64,000 nucleotides of DNA from Coriaria nepalensis. Its lineage: Eukaryota > Streptophyta > Magnoliopsida > Cucurbitales > Coriariaceae. Positions 1 to 10,180 of this stretch are shown here, piece by piece (the stretch's first letter is position 1; the number at the start of each line of letters is the position of its first letter). The position numbers were made by a program, and so were the translations under genes. The stretch is taken from positions 33,077,501 through 33,141,500 of the forward strand of contig CP114481.1 in assembly GCA_027186245.1 (NCBI GenBank), in the 5' to 3' direction. The notes under the pieces are model-generated. The model was not told where the DNA came from. It did no database searches and worked only from the letters and a program-made list of their open reading frames with translations.

Positions 1-175
1 GTTTTCCACTACAGACACCACTTTTGTGCATAACTTGCGAATGATCACTGCATGGAAAGTGTGCATTCGTTTAACCTTAAAATCATTTCAATGAGTCATT
101 TCAAGTCAATAACTTATTCCAAAGCTAGTCGAAAGAATTCTAGTTTTGCACTACAGACACAACTTTTGTGCATAA

Positions 176-196
176 CTTGCAAATGATCATTGCAAG
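176..196. repeat. 21-bp dyad: 7-bp inverted arms around a 7-base loop
   Basis: In the standard monomer the arms CTTGCAA and TTGCAAG are exact reverse complements and flank ATGATCA. Offset by one base, AATGATCATT is a perfect 10-bp palindrome in the same place. This is the strongest dyad in the monomer and is present in most copies. It could form a short hairpin or bind a dimeric protein. The subfamily with GCGAATGATCATTGCATGG keeps the 10-bp core but loses the outer arms, and the right-hand subfamily with AAATTATCATTCC breaks the core. A function is inference only. Confidence 0.75.
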
Positions 197-224
197 GAAA
201 GTGTGGATTCGTTTAAAATTAAAA

Positions 225-246
225 TCATTTCAATGAGTCATTTCAA
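225..246 (+). repeat. Internal direct repeat within the monomer, 13-bp spacing
   Basis: TCATTTCAA occurs twice, at 225-233 and 238-246, separated by TGAG, so the two copies are 13 bp apart. The same pair is found in nearly every monomer. It suggests that part of the 142-bp unit arose from a shorter duplication. It is also a slippage site: the monomer at 7669 has lost exactly one 13-bp period here. Confidence 0.9.
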
Positions 247-568
247 GTCAATAACTTACTTCAAAGCAAGTCGAACGAATTCTAGTTTTGCACTACAGAC
301 ACAACTTTTGTGCATAACTTGCAAATGATCAATGCAAGGAAAGTGTGCTTTCGTTTAACCTTAAAATCATTTCAATGAGTCATTTCAAGTCAATATCTTA
401 TCTCAAAGCAAGTCGAATGAATTCTAGTTTTGCGCTACAGACAAAACTTTTGTGCATAACTTGCAAATGATCATTGCCAGGAAAGTGTGCAGTCGTTTAA
501 AATTAAAATCATCTCAATGAGTCATTTCAAGTCAATAACTTACTTCAAAGCAAGTCGAGCGAATTCTA

Positions 569-710
569 GTTTTCCACTACAGACACCACTTTTGTGCATA
601 ACTTGCGAATGATCATTGCATGGAAAGTGTGCATTCGTTTAACCTTAAAATCATTTCAATGAGTCATTTCAAGTCAATAACTTATGTCAAAGCAAGTCGA
701 ACGTATTCTA
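569..710 (+). repeat. Representative C-type monomer with five linked variants
   Basis: This subfamily is marked by a linked block: GTTTTCCAC instead of GTTTTGCAC, GACACCAC instead of GACACAAC, CTTGCGAATG instead of CTTGCAAATG, and GCATGG instead of GCAAGG. The changes sit within about 55 bp and nearly always travel together from 1 kb to about 49 kb. The tail of the monomer is less constrained: ACTTATGTC with CGAACGTATTC here, ACTTACTTC or ACTTATTTC elsewhere. The block behaves as one haplotype exchanged as a unit. The CATGG form creates an ATG, which supplies the start of some chance ORFs. Confidence 0.9.
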
Positions 711-3124
711 GTTTTCCAGTACAGACACAACTTTTGTGCATAACTTGCAAATGATCATTGCAAGGAAAGTGTGCTTTCGTTTAACCTTCAAATCATTTCA
801 ATGAGTCATTTCAAGTCAATAACTTAATTCAAAGCAAGTCGAACGAATTCTAGTTTTGCACTACAGACACAACTTTTGTGCATAACTTGCAAATGATCAT
901 TGCAAGGAAAGTGTGCTTTCGTTTAACCTTAAAATCATTTCAATGAGTCATTTCAAGTCAATAACTTACTTCAAAGCAAGTCGAACGAATTCTAGTTTTG
1001 CACTACAGACACAACTTTTGTGTATAACTTGCAAATGATCATTGCAAGGAAAGTGTGCATTCGTTTAACTTTAAAATCATTTCAATGAGTCATTTCAAGT
1101 CAATAACTTATTTCAAAGCAAGTCGAAAGAATTCTAGTTTTGCACTACAGACACAACTTTTGTGCATAACTTGCAAATGATCAATGCAAGGAAAGTGTGC
1201 TTTCGTTTAACCTTAAAATCATTTCAATGAGTCATTTCAAGTCAATATCTTATCTCAAAGCAAGTCGAATGAATTCTAGTTTTGCACTACAGACACAACT
1301 TTTATGCATAACTTGCAAATGATCATTGCAAGGAAAGTGTGCATTCTTTTAACCTTAAAATCATTTCGATGAGTCATTTCAAGTCAATAACTTACTTCAA
1401 AGCAAGTCGAACGAATTCTAGTTTTCCACTACAGACACCACTTTTGTGCATAACTTGCGAATGATCATTGCATGGAAAGTGTGCATTCGTTTAACCTGAA
1501 AATCATTTCAATGAGTCATTTCAAGTCAATATCTTATCTCAAAGCAAGTCGAATGAATTCTAGTTTTGCGCTACAGACAAAACTTTTGTGCATAACTTGC
1601 AAATGATCATTGCCAGGAAAGTGTGCAGTCGTTTAAAATTAAAATCATCTCAATGAGTCATTTCAAATCAATAACTTACTTCAAAGCAAGTCGAGCGAAT
1701 TCTAGTTTTCCACTACAGACACTACTTTTGTGCATAACTTGCGAATGATCATTGCATGGAAAGTGTGCATTCGTTTAACCTTAAAATCATTTCAATGAGT
1801 CATTTCAAGTCAATAACTTATGTCAAAGCAAGTCGAACGTATTCTAGTTTTCCAGTACAGACACAACTTTTGTGTATAACTTGCAAATGATCATTGCAAG
1901 GAAAGTGTGCATTCGTTTAACCTTAAAATCATTTCAATGAGTCATTTCAAGTCAATAACTTATTTCAAAGCAAGTCGAAAGAATTCTAGTTTTGCACTAC
2001 AGACACAACTTTTGTGCATAACTTGCAAATGATCAATGCAAGGAAAGTGTGCTTTCGTTTAACCTTAAAATCATTTCAATGAGTCATTTCAAGTCAATAT
2101 CTTATCTCAAAGCAAGTCGAATGAATTCTAGTTTTGCACTACAGACACAACTTTTGTGCATAACTTGCAAATGATCAATGCAAGGAAAGTGTGCTTTCGT
2201 TTAACCTTAAAATCATTTCAATGAGTCATTTCAAGTCAATATCTTATCTCAAAGCAAGTCGAATGAATTCTAGTTTTGCACTACAGACACAACTTTTATG
2301 CATAACTTGCAAATGAAGATTGCAAGGAAAGTGTGCATTCTTTTAACCTTAAAATCATTTCGATGAGTCATTTCAAGTCAATAACTTACTTCAAAGCAAG
2401 TCGAACGAATTCTAGTTTTCCACTACAGACACCACTTTTGTGCATAACTTGCGAATGATCATTGCATGGAAAGTGTGCATTCGTTTAACCTTAAAATCAT
2501 TTCAATGAGTCATTTCAAGTCAATAACTTATTTCAAAGCAAGTCGAAAGAATTCTAGTTTTGCACTACAGACACAACTTTTGTGCATAACTTCCAAATGA
2601 TCATTGCAAGGAAAGTGTGGATTCGTTTAAAATTAAAATCATTTCAATGAGTCATTTCAAGTCAATAACTTACTTCAAAGCAAGTCGAACGAATTCTAGT
2701 TTTGCACTACAGACACAACTTTTGTGCATAACTTGCAAATGATCATTGCAAGGAAAGTGTGCATTCGTTTAACCTGAAAATCATTTCAATGAGTCATTTC
2801 AAGTCAATAACTTATTTCAAAGCAAGTCGAAAGAATTCTAGTTTTGCACTACAGACACAACTTTTGTGCATAACTTGCAAATGATCATTGCAAGGAAAGT
2901 GTGGATTCGTTTAAAAATAAAATCATTTCAGTGAGTCATTTCAAGTCAATAACTTACTTCAAAGCAAGTCGAACGAATTCTCGTTTTGCACTACAGACTC
3001 AACATTTGTGCATAACTTGCAAATGATCATTGCAAGGAAAGTGTGCATTCGTTTAACCTTAAAATCATCTCAATGAGTCATTGCAAGTCAATAACTTATG
3101 TCAAAGCAAGTCGAACGTATTCTA

Positions 3125-3266
3125 GTTTTCTAGTACAGACACAAGTTTTGTGCATAACTTGGAAATGATCATTCCAAGGAAAGTGTGTTTTCGTTTAACC
3201 TTAAAATCATTTCAATGAGTCATTTCAAGTCAATATCTTATCTCAAAGCAAGTCGAATGAATTCTA
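3125..3266 (+). repeat. Representative TCTAG-type monomer (GTTTTCTAGTACAG)
   Basis: This class starts GTTTTCTAGTACAGACACAA and is regularly preceded by a monomer ending ATGTC or TTGTC then CGAACGTATTC. The link between the tail of one monomer and the head of the next shows that exchange units often do not respect the arbitrary monomer boundary used here. A sister form has CCAGTACAG. In the left part the class pairs with GTTTTGTGC and ATTCCAAGG. After about 25.3 kb it pairs with AAGTGGGTATTCG. Confidence 0.85.
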
Positions 3267-3465
3267 GTTTTGCGCTACAGACAAAACTTTTGTGCATAAC
3301 TTGCAAATGATCATTGCCAGGAAAGTGTGCAGTCGTTTAAAATTAAAATCATCTCAATGAGTCGTTTCAAGTCAATAACTTACTTCAAAGCAAGTCGAGC
3401 GAATTCTAGTTTTCCACTACAGACACCACTTTTGTGCATAACTTGCGAATGATCATTGCATGGAA

Positions 3466-5862
3466 AGTGTGCATTCGTTTAAAATTAAAATCATTTCAAT
3501 GAGTCATTTCAAGTCAATAACTTACTTCAAAGCAAGTCGAACAAATTCTCGTTTTGCACTACAGACTCAACATTTGTGCATAACATGCAAATGATCATTG
3601 CAAGGAAAGTGTGCATTCGTTTAACCTTAAAATCATTTCAATGAGTCATTTCAAGTCAATAACTTGTGTCAAAGCAAGTCGAACGTATTCTAGTTTTCTA
3701 GTACAGACACAAGTTTTGTGCATAACTTGCAAATGATCATTCCAAGGAAAGTGTGTTTTCGTTTAACCTTAAAATCATTTCAATGAGTCATTTCAAGTCA
3801 ATATCTTATCTCAAAGCAAGTCGAATGAATTCTAGTTTTGCACTACAGACAAAACTTTTGTGCATAACTTGCAAATGATCATTGCCAGGAAAGTGTGCAG
3901 TCGTTTAAAATTAAAATCATCTCAATGAGTCATTTCAAGTCAATAACTTACTTCAAAGCAAGTCGAGCGAATTCTAGTTTTCCACTACAGACACCACTTT
4001 TGTGCATAACTTGCGAATGATCATTGCATGGAAAGTGTGCATTCGTTTAACCTTAAAATCATTTCAATGAGTCAATTCAAGTCAATAACTTATGTCAAAG
4101 CAAGTCGAACGTATTCTAGTTTTCCAGTACAGACACAACTTTTGTGCATAACTTGCAAATGATCATTGCAAGGAAATTGTGCTTTCGTTTAACCTTAAAA
4201 TCATTTCAATGAGTCATTTCAAGTCAATAACTTAATTCAAAGCAAGTCGAACGAATTCTAGTTTTGCACTACAGACACAACTTTTGTGCATAACTTGCAA
4301 ATGATCATTGCAAGGAAAGTGTGCTTTCGTTTAACCTTAAAATCATTTCAATGAGTCATTTCAAGTCAATAACTTAATTCAAAGCAAGTCGAACGAATTC
4401 TAGTTTTGCACTACAGACACAACTTTTGTGCATAACTTGCAAATGATCATTGCAAGGAAAGTGTGCTTTCGTTTAACCTTAAAATCATTTCAATGAGTCA
4501 TTTCAAGTCAATAACTTACTTCAAAGCAAGTCGAACGAATTCTAGTTTTGCACTACAGACACAACTTTTGTGCATAACTTGCAAATGATCATTGCAAGGA
4601 AAGTGTGGATTCGTTTAACCTTAAAATCATTTCTATGAGTCATTTCAAGTCAATAACTTATGTCAAAGCAAGTCGAACGTATTCTAGTGTTCCAGTACAG
4701 ACACAACTTTTGTGCATAACTTGCAAATGATCATTCCAAGGAAAGTGTGCATTCGTTTAACCTTAAAATCATTTCAATGAGACATTTCAAGTCAATAACT
4801 TACTTCAAAGCAAGTCGAACAAATTCTCGTTTTGCACTACAGACTCAACATTTGTGCATAACATGCAAATGATCATTGCAAGGAAAGTGTGGATTCGTTT
4901 AAAATTAAAATCATTTCAATGAGTCATTTCAAGTCAATAACTTCCTTCAAAGCAAGTCGAACGAATTCTCGTTTTGCACTACAGACTCAACATTTGTGCA
5001 TAACTTGCAAATGATCATTGCAAGGAAAGTGTGCATTCGTTTAAAATTAAAATCATTTCAATGAGTCATTTCAAGTCAATAACTTACTTCAAAGCAAGTC
5101 GAACAAATTCTCGTTTTGCACTACAGACTCAACATTTGTGCATAACATGCAAATGATCATTGCAAGGAAAGTGTGCATTCGTTTAACCTTAAAATCATTT
5201 CAATGAGTCATTTCAAGTCAATAACTTGTGTCAAAGCAAGTCGAACGTATTCTAGTTTTCTAGTACAGACACAAGTTTTGTGCATAACTTGCAAATGATC
5301 ATTCCAAGGAAAGTGTGTTTTCGTTTAACCTTAAAATCATTTCAATGAGTCATTTCAAGTCAATATCTTATCTCAAAGCAAGTCGAATGAATTCTAGTTT
5401 TGCACTACAGACAAAACTTTTGTGCATAACTTGCAAATGATCATTGCCAGGAAAGTGTGCAGTCGTTTAAAATTAAAATCATCTCAATGAGTCATTTCAA
5501 GTCAATAACTTACTTCAAAGCAAGTCGAGCGAATTCTAGTTTTCCACTACAGACACCACTTTTGTGCATAACTTGCGAATGATCATTGCATGGAAAGTGT
5601 GCATTCGTTTAACCTTAAAATCATTTCAATGAGTCAATTCAAGTCAATAACTTATGTCAAAGCAAGTCGAACGTATTCTAGTTTTCCAGTACAGACACAA
5701 CTTTTGTGCATAACTTGCAAATGATCATTGCAAGGAAATTGTGCTTTCGTTTAATTTTAAAATCATTTCAATGAGTCATTTCAAGTCAATAACTTAATTC
5801 AAAGCAAGTCGAACGAATTCTAGTTTTGCACTACAGACACAACTTTTGTGCATAACTTGCAA
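3466..5862 (+). repeat. 11-monomer (1562 bp) tandem duplication
   Basis: About 0.83 kb at 3466-4300 is repeated at 5028-5862. Shared rare markers are spaced exactly 1562 bp: ACAAATTCTCG (3541 and 5103), AACTTGTGTC (3661 and 5223), GTCAATTCAAGTC (4071 and 5633) and AGGAAATTGTG (4171 and 5733). A third copy of the ACAAATTCTCG marker sits at 4819, nine monomers after the first. Edges are estimated by eye. Confidence 0.8.
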
Positions 5863-7668
5863 ATTATCATTCCAAGGAAAGTGTGCTTTCGTTTAACCTT
5901 AAAATCATTTCAATGAGTCATTTCAAGTCAGTAACCTATTTCAAAACAAGTCGAATGAATTCTAGTTTTGCACTACAGACACAACTTTTGTGCATAACTT
6001 GCAAATGATCATTGCAAGGAAAGTGTGCATTCGTTTAACCTTAAAATCATTTCAATGAGTCATTTCAAGTCAATAACTTACTTCAAAGCAAGTCGAACGA
6101 ATTCTAGTTTTGCACTACAGACACAACTTTTGTGCATAACTTGCAAATGATCAATGCAAGGAAAGTGTGCTTTCGTTTAACCTTAAAATCATTTCAATGA
6201 GTCATTTCAAGTCAATATCTTATCTCAAAGCAAGTCAAATGAATTCTAGTTTTGCACTACAGACACAACTTTTATGCATAACTTGCAAATGATCATTGCA
6301 AGGAAAGTGTGCATTCTTTTAACCTTAAAATCATTTCGATGAGTCATTTCAAGTCAATAACTTACTTCAAAGCAAGTCGAACGAATTCTAGTTTTCCACT
6401 ACAGACACCACTTTTGTGCATAACTTGCGAATGATCATTGCATGGAAAGTGTGCATTCGTTTAACCTTAAAATCATTTCAATGAGTCATTTCAAGTCAAT
6501 AACTTATTTCAAAGCAAGTCGAAAGAATTCTAGTTTTGCACTACAGACACAACTTTTGTGCATAACTTGCAAATGATCATTGCAAGGAAAGTGTGGATTC
6601 GTTTAAAATTAAAATCATTTCAATGAGTCATTTCAAGTCAATAACTTACTTCAAAGCAAGTCGAACGAATTCTAGTTTTGCACTACAGACACAACTTTTG
6701 TGTATAACTTGCAAATGATCATTGCAAGGAAAGTGTGCATTCGTTTAACCTTAAAATCATTTCAATGAGTCATTTCAAGTCAATAACTTATTTCAAAGCA
6801 AGTCGAAAGAATTCTAGTTTTGCACTACAGACACAACTTTTGTGCATAACTTGCAAATGATCATTGCAAGGAAAGTGTGGATTCGTTTAAAATTAAAATC
6901 ATTTCAATGAGTCATTTCAAGTCAATAACTTACTTCAAAGCAAGTCGAACGAATTCTCGTTTTGCACTACAGACTCAACATTTGTGCATAACTTGCAAAT
7001 GATCATTGCAAGGAAAGTGTGCATTCGTTTAACCTTAAAATCATTTCAATGAGTCATTTCAAGTCAATAACTTATGTCAAAGCAAGTCGAACGTATTCTA
7101 GTTTTCTAGTACAGACACAAGTTTTGTGCATAACTTGCAAATGATCATTCCAAGGAAAGTGTGTTTTCGTTTAACCTTAAAATCATTTCAATGAGTCATT
7201 TCAAGTCAATATCTTATCTCAAAGCAAGTCGAATGAATTCTAGTTTTGCACTACAGACAAAACTTTTGTGCATAACTTGCAAATGATCATTGCCAGGAAA
7301 GTGTGCAGTCGTTTAAAATTAAAATCATCTCAATGAGTCATTTCAAGTCAATAACTTACTTCAAAGCAAGTCGAGCGAATTCTAGTTTTCCACTACAGAC
7401 ACCACTTTTGGGCATAACTTGCGAATGATCATTGCATGGAAAGTGTGCATTCGTTTAACCTTAAAATCATTTCAATGAGTCATTTCAAGTCAATAACTTA
7501 TGTCAAAGCAAGTCGAACGCATTCTAGTTTTCCAGTATAGACACAACTTTTGTGCATAACTTGCAAATGATCATTGCAAGGAAAGTGTGCTTTCGTTTAA
7601 TCTTAAAATCATTTCAATGAGTCATTTCAAGTCAATAACTTAATTCAAAGCAAGTCGAACGAATTCTA

Positions 7669-7797
7669 GTTTTGCACTACAGACACAACTTTTGTGCATA
7701 ACTTGCAAATGATCATTGCAAGGAAAGTGTGCATTCGTTTAACCTTAAAATCATTTCAAGTCAATAACCTATTTCAAAACAAGTCGAATGAATTCTA
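7669..7797 (+). repeat. 129-bp monomer with a 13-bp deletion
   Basis: The next monomer start is at 7798, 129 bp later. AAAATCATTTCAAGTCAA here has only one copy of TCATTTCAA, so one 13-bp period of the internal direct repeat is missing. This is the expected product of slippage or recombination between the two copies. It is the largest length change in the window. Confidence 0.95.
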
Positions 7798-8507
7798 GTT
7801 TTGCACTACAGACACAACTTTTGTGCATAACTTGCAAATGATCATTGCAAGGAAAGTGTGCATTCTTTTAACCTTAAAATCATTTCAATGAGTCATTTCA
7901 AGTCAATAACTTACTTCAAAGCAAGTCGAACGAATTCTAGTTTTCCACTACAGACACCACTTTTGTGCATAACTTGCGAATGATCATTGCATGGAAAGTG
8001 TGCATTCGTTTAACCTTAAAATCATTTCAATGAGTCATTTCAAGTCAATAACTTACTTCAAAGCAAGTCGAACGAATTCTACTTTTGCACTACAGACACA
8101 ACTTTTGTGCATAACTTGCAAATGATCAATGCAAGGAAAGTGTGCTTTCGTTTAACCTTAAAATCATTTCAACGAGTCATTTAAAGTCAATATCTTATCT
8201 CAAAGCAAGTCGAATGAATTATAGTTTTGCACTACAGACACAACTTTTATGCATAACTTGCAAATGATCATTGCAAGGAAAGTGTGCATTCTTTTAACCT
8301 TAAAATCATTTCAATGAGTCATTTCAAGTCAATAATTTACTTCAAAGCAAGTCGAACGAATTCTAGTTTTCCACTACAGACACCACTTTTGTGCATAACT
8401 TGCGAATGATCATTGCATGGAAAGTGTGCATTCGTTTGACCTTAAAATCATTTCAATGAGTCTTTTCAAGTCAATAACTTATTTCAAAGCAAGTTGAAAG
8501 AATTCTA

Positions 8508-8646
8508 GTTTTGCACTACAGACACAACTTTTGTGCATAACTTGCAAATCATTGCAAGGAAAGTGTGGATTCGTTTAAAATTAAAATCATTTCAATGAGT
8601 CATTTCAAGTCAATAACTTACTTCAAAGCAAGTCGAACGAATTCTA
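8508..8646 (+). repeat. 139-bp monomer with 3 bp lost from the central palindrome
   Basis: The segment around 8541-8556 reads GCAAATCATTGC instead of GCAAATGATCATTGC. The deletion removes the TGATCA palindrome while keeping both flanks, and the next monomer starts at 8647, 139 bp on. I saw no second copy of this deletion. Confidence 0.93.
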
Positions 8647-8739
8647 GTTTTGCACTACAGACACAACTTTTGTGCATAACTTGCAAATGATCATTGCAAG
8701 GAAAGTGTGCATTCGTTTAACCTTAAAATCATTTCAATG

Positions 8740-10180
8740 AGTCATTTCAAGTCAATAACTTATGTCAAAGCAAGTCGAACGTATTCTAGTTTTCTAGTAC
8801 AGACACAAGTTTTGTGCATAACTTGCAAATGATCATTCCAAGGAAAGTGTGCTTTCGTTTAACCATAAAATCATTTCAATGAGTCATTTCAAGTCAATAT
8901 CTTATCTCAAAGCAAGTCGAATGAATTCTAGTTTTGCACTACAGGCAAAACTTTTGTGCATAACTTGCAAATGATCATTGCCAAGAAAGTGTGCAGTCGT
9001 TTAAAATTAAAATCATCTCAATGAGTCATTTCAAGTCAATAACTTACTTCAAAGCAAGTCGAACGAATTCTAGTTTTCCACTACAGACACCAGTTTTGTG
9101 CAGAACTTGCGAATGATCATTGCATGGAAAGTGTGCATTCGTTTAACCTTAAAATCATTTCAATGAGTCATTTCAAGTCAATAACTTATGTCAAAGCAAG
9201 TCGAACGCATTCTAGTTTTCCAGTACAGACACAACTTTTGTGCATAACTTGCAAATGATCATTGCAAGGAAAGTGTGCTTTCGTTTAATCTTAAAATCAT
9301 TTCAATGAGTCATTTCAAGTCAATAACTTATGTCAAAGCAAGTCGAACGCATTCTAGTTTTGCACTACAGACACAACTTTTGTCCATAACTTGCAAATGA
9401 TCATTGCAAGGAAAGTGTGCTTTCGTTTAATCTTAAAATCATTTCAATGAGTCATTTCAAGTCAATAACTTAATTCAAAGCAAGTCGAACGAATTCTAGT
9501 TTTGCACTACAGACACAACTTTTGTGCATAACTTGCAAATGATCATTCCAAGGAAAGTGTGCTTTCGTTTAACCTTAAAATCATTTCAATGAGTCATTTC
9601 AAGTCAATAACCTATTTCAAAACAAGTCGAATGAATTCTAGTTTTGCACTACAGACACAACTTTTGTGCATAACTTGCGAATGATCATTGCATGGAAAGT
9701 GTGCATTCGTTTGACCTTAAAATCATTTCAATGAGTCATTTCAAGTCCATAACTTAATTCAAAGCAAGTCGAACGAATTCTAGTTTTGCACTACAGACAC
9801 AACTTTTGTGCATAACTTGCAAATGATCAATGCAAGGAAAGTATGCTTTCGTTTAACCTTAAAATCATTTCAATGAGTCATTTCAAGTCAATATCTTATC
9901 TCAAAGCAAGTCGAATGAATTCTAGTTTTGCACTACAGACACAACTTTTGTGCATAACTTGCAAATGATCATTGCAAGGAAAGTGTGCATTCTTTTAACC
10001 TTAAAATCATTTCGATGAGTCATTTCAAGTCAATAACTTACTTCAAAGAAAGTCGAACGAATTCTAGTTTTCCACTACAGACACCACTTTTGTGCATAAC
10101 TTGCGAATGATCATTGCATGGAAAGTGTGCATTCGTTTAACCTTAAAATCATTTCAATGAGTCATTTCAAGTCAATCACT
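8740..10180 (+). repeat. Left copy of a 31/32-monomer-offset duplication
   Basis: Markers here recur near 13.28-14.58 kb. Around 8.74-9.18 kb the offset is 4544 bp (32 monomers): CTACAGG followed by C/A-AAAAC at 8937 and 13481, and GCCAAGAAAG at 8979 and 13523. Around 9.57-10.18 kb the offset is 4402 bp (31 monomers): GTTTGACCTT at 9709 and 14111, AGTATGCTTTCG at 9840 and 14242, and CAAAGAAAGTCG. The one-monomer change in offset means one side gained or lost a monomer after the duplication. Confidence 0.75.

Larger units (their letters stand above)
143..284 (+). repeat. Representative standard monomer (G-type)
   Basis: This is a good example of the commonest class: GTTTTGCACTACAGACACAA at the start, then GTGCATAACTTGCAAATGAT, then CATTGCAAGGAAAGTG. 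This copy has GTGTGGATTCG followed by TTTAAAATTAAAATC. The other common state at that place is TTTAACCTTAAAATC. It ends with GTCGAACGAATTCTAG. The EcoRI site GAATTC is at 277-282. The two states of the middle segment (AAAATT or AACCTT) occur in many backgrounds, so they look like ancestral polymorphism shuffled between monomers. Confidence 0.95.

Noticed and set aside
176..196. Rho-independent terminator
   Set aside because: The arms are only 7 bp and AT-rich, no T-run follows, and the setting is eukaryotic satellite DNA.
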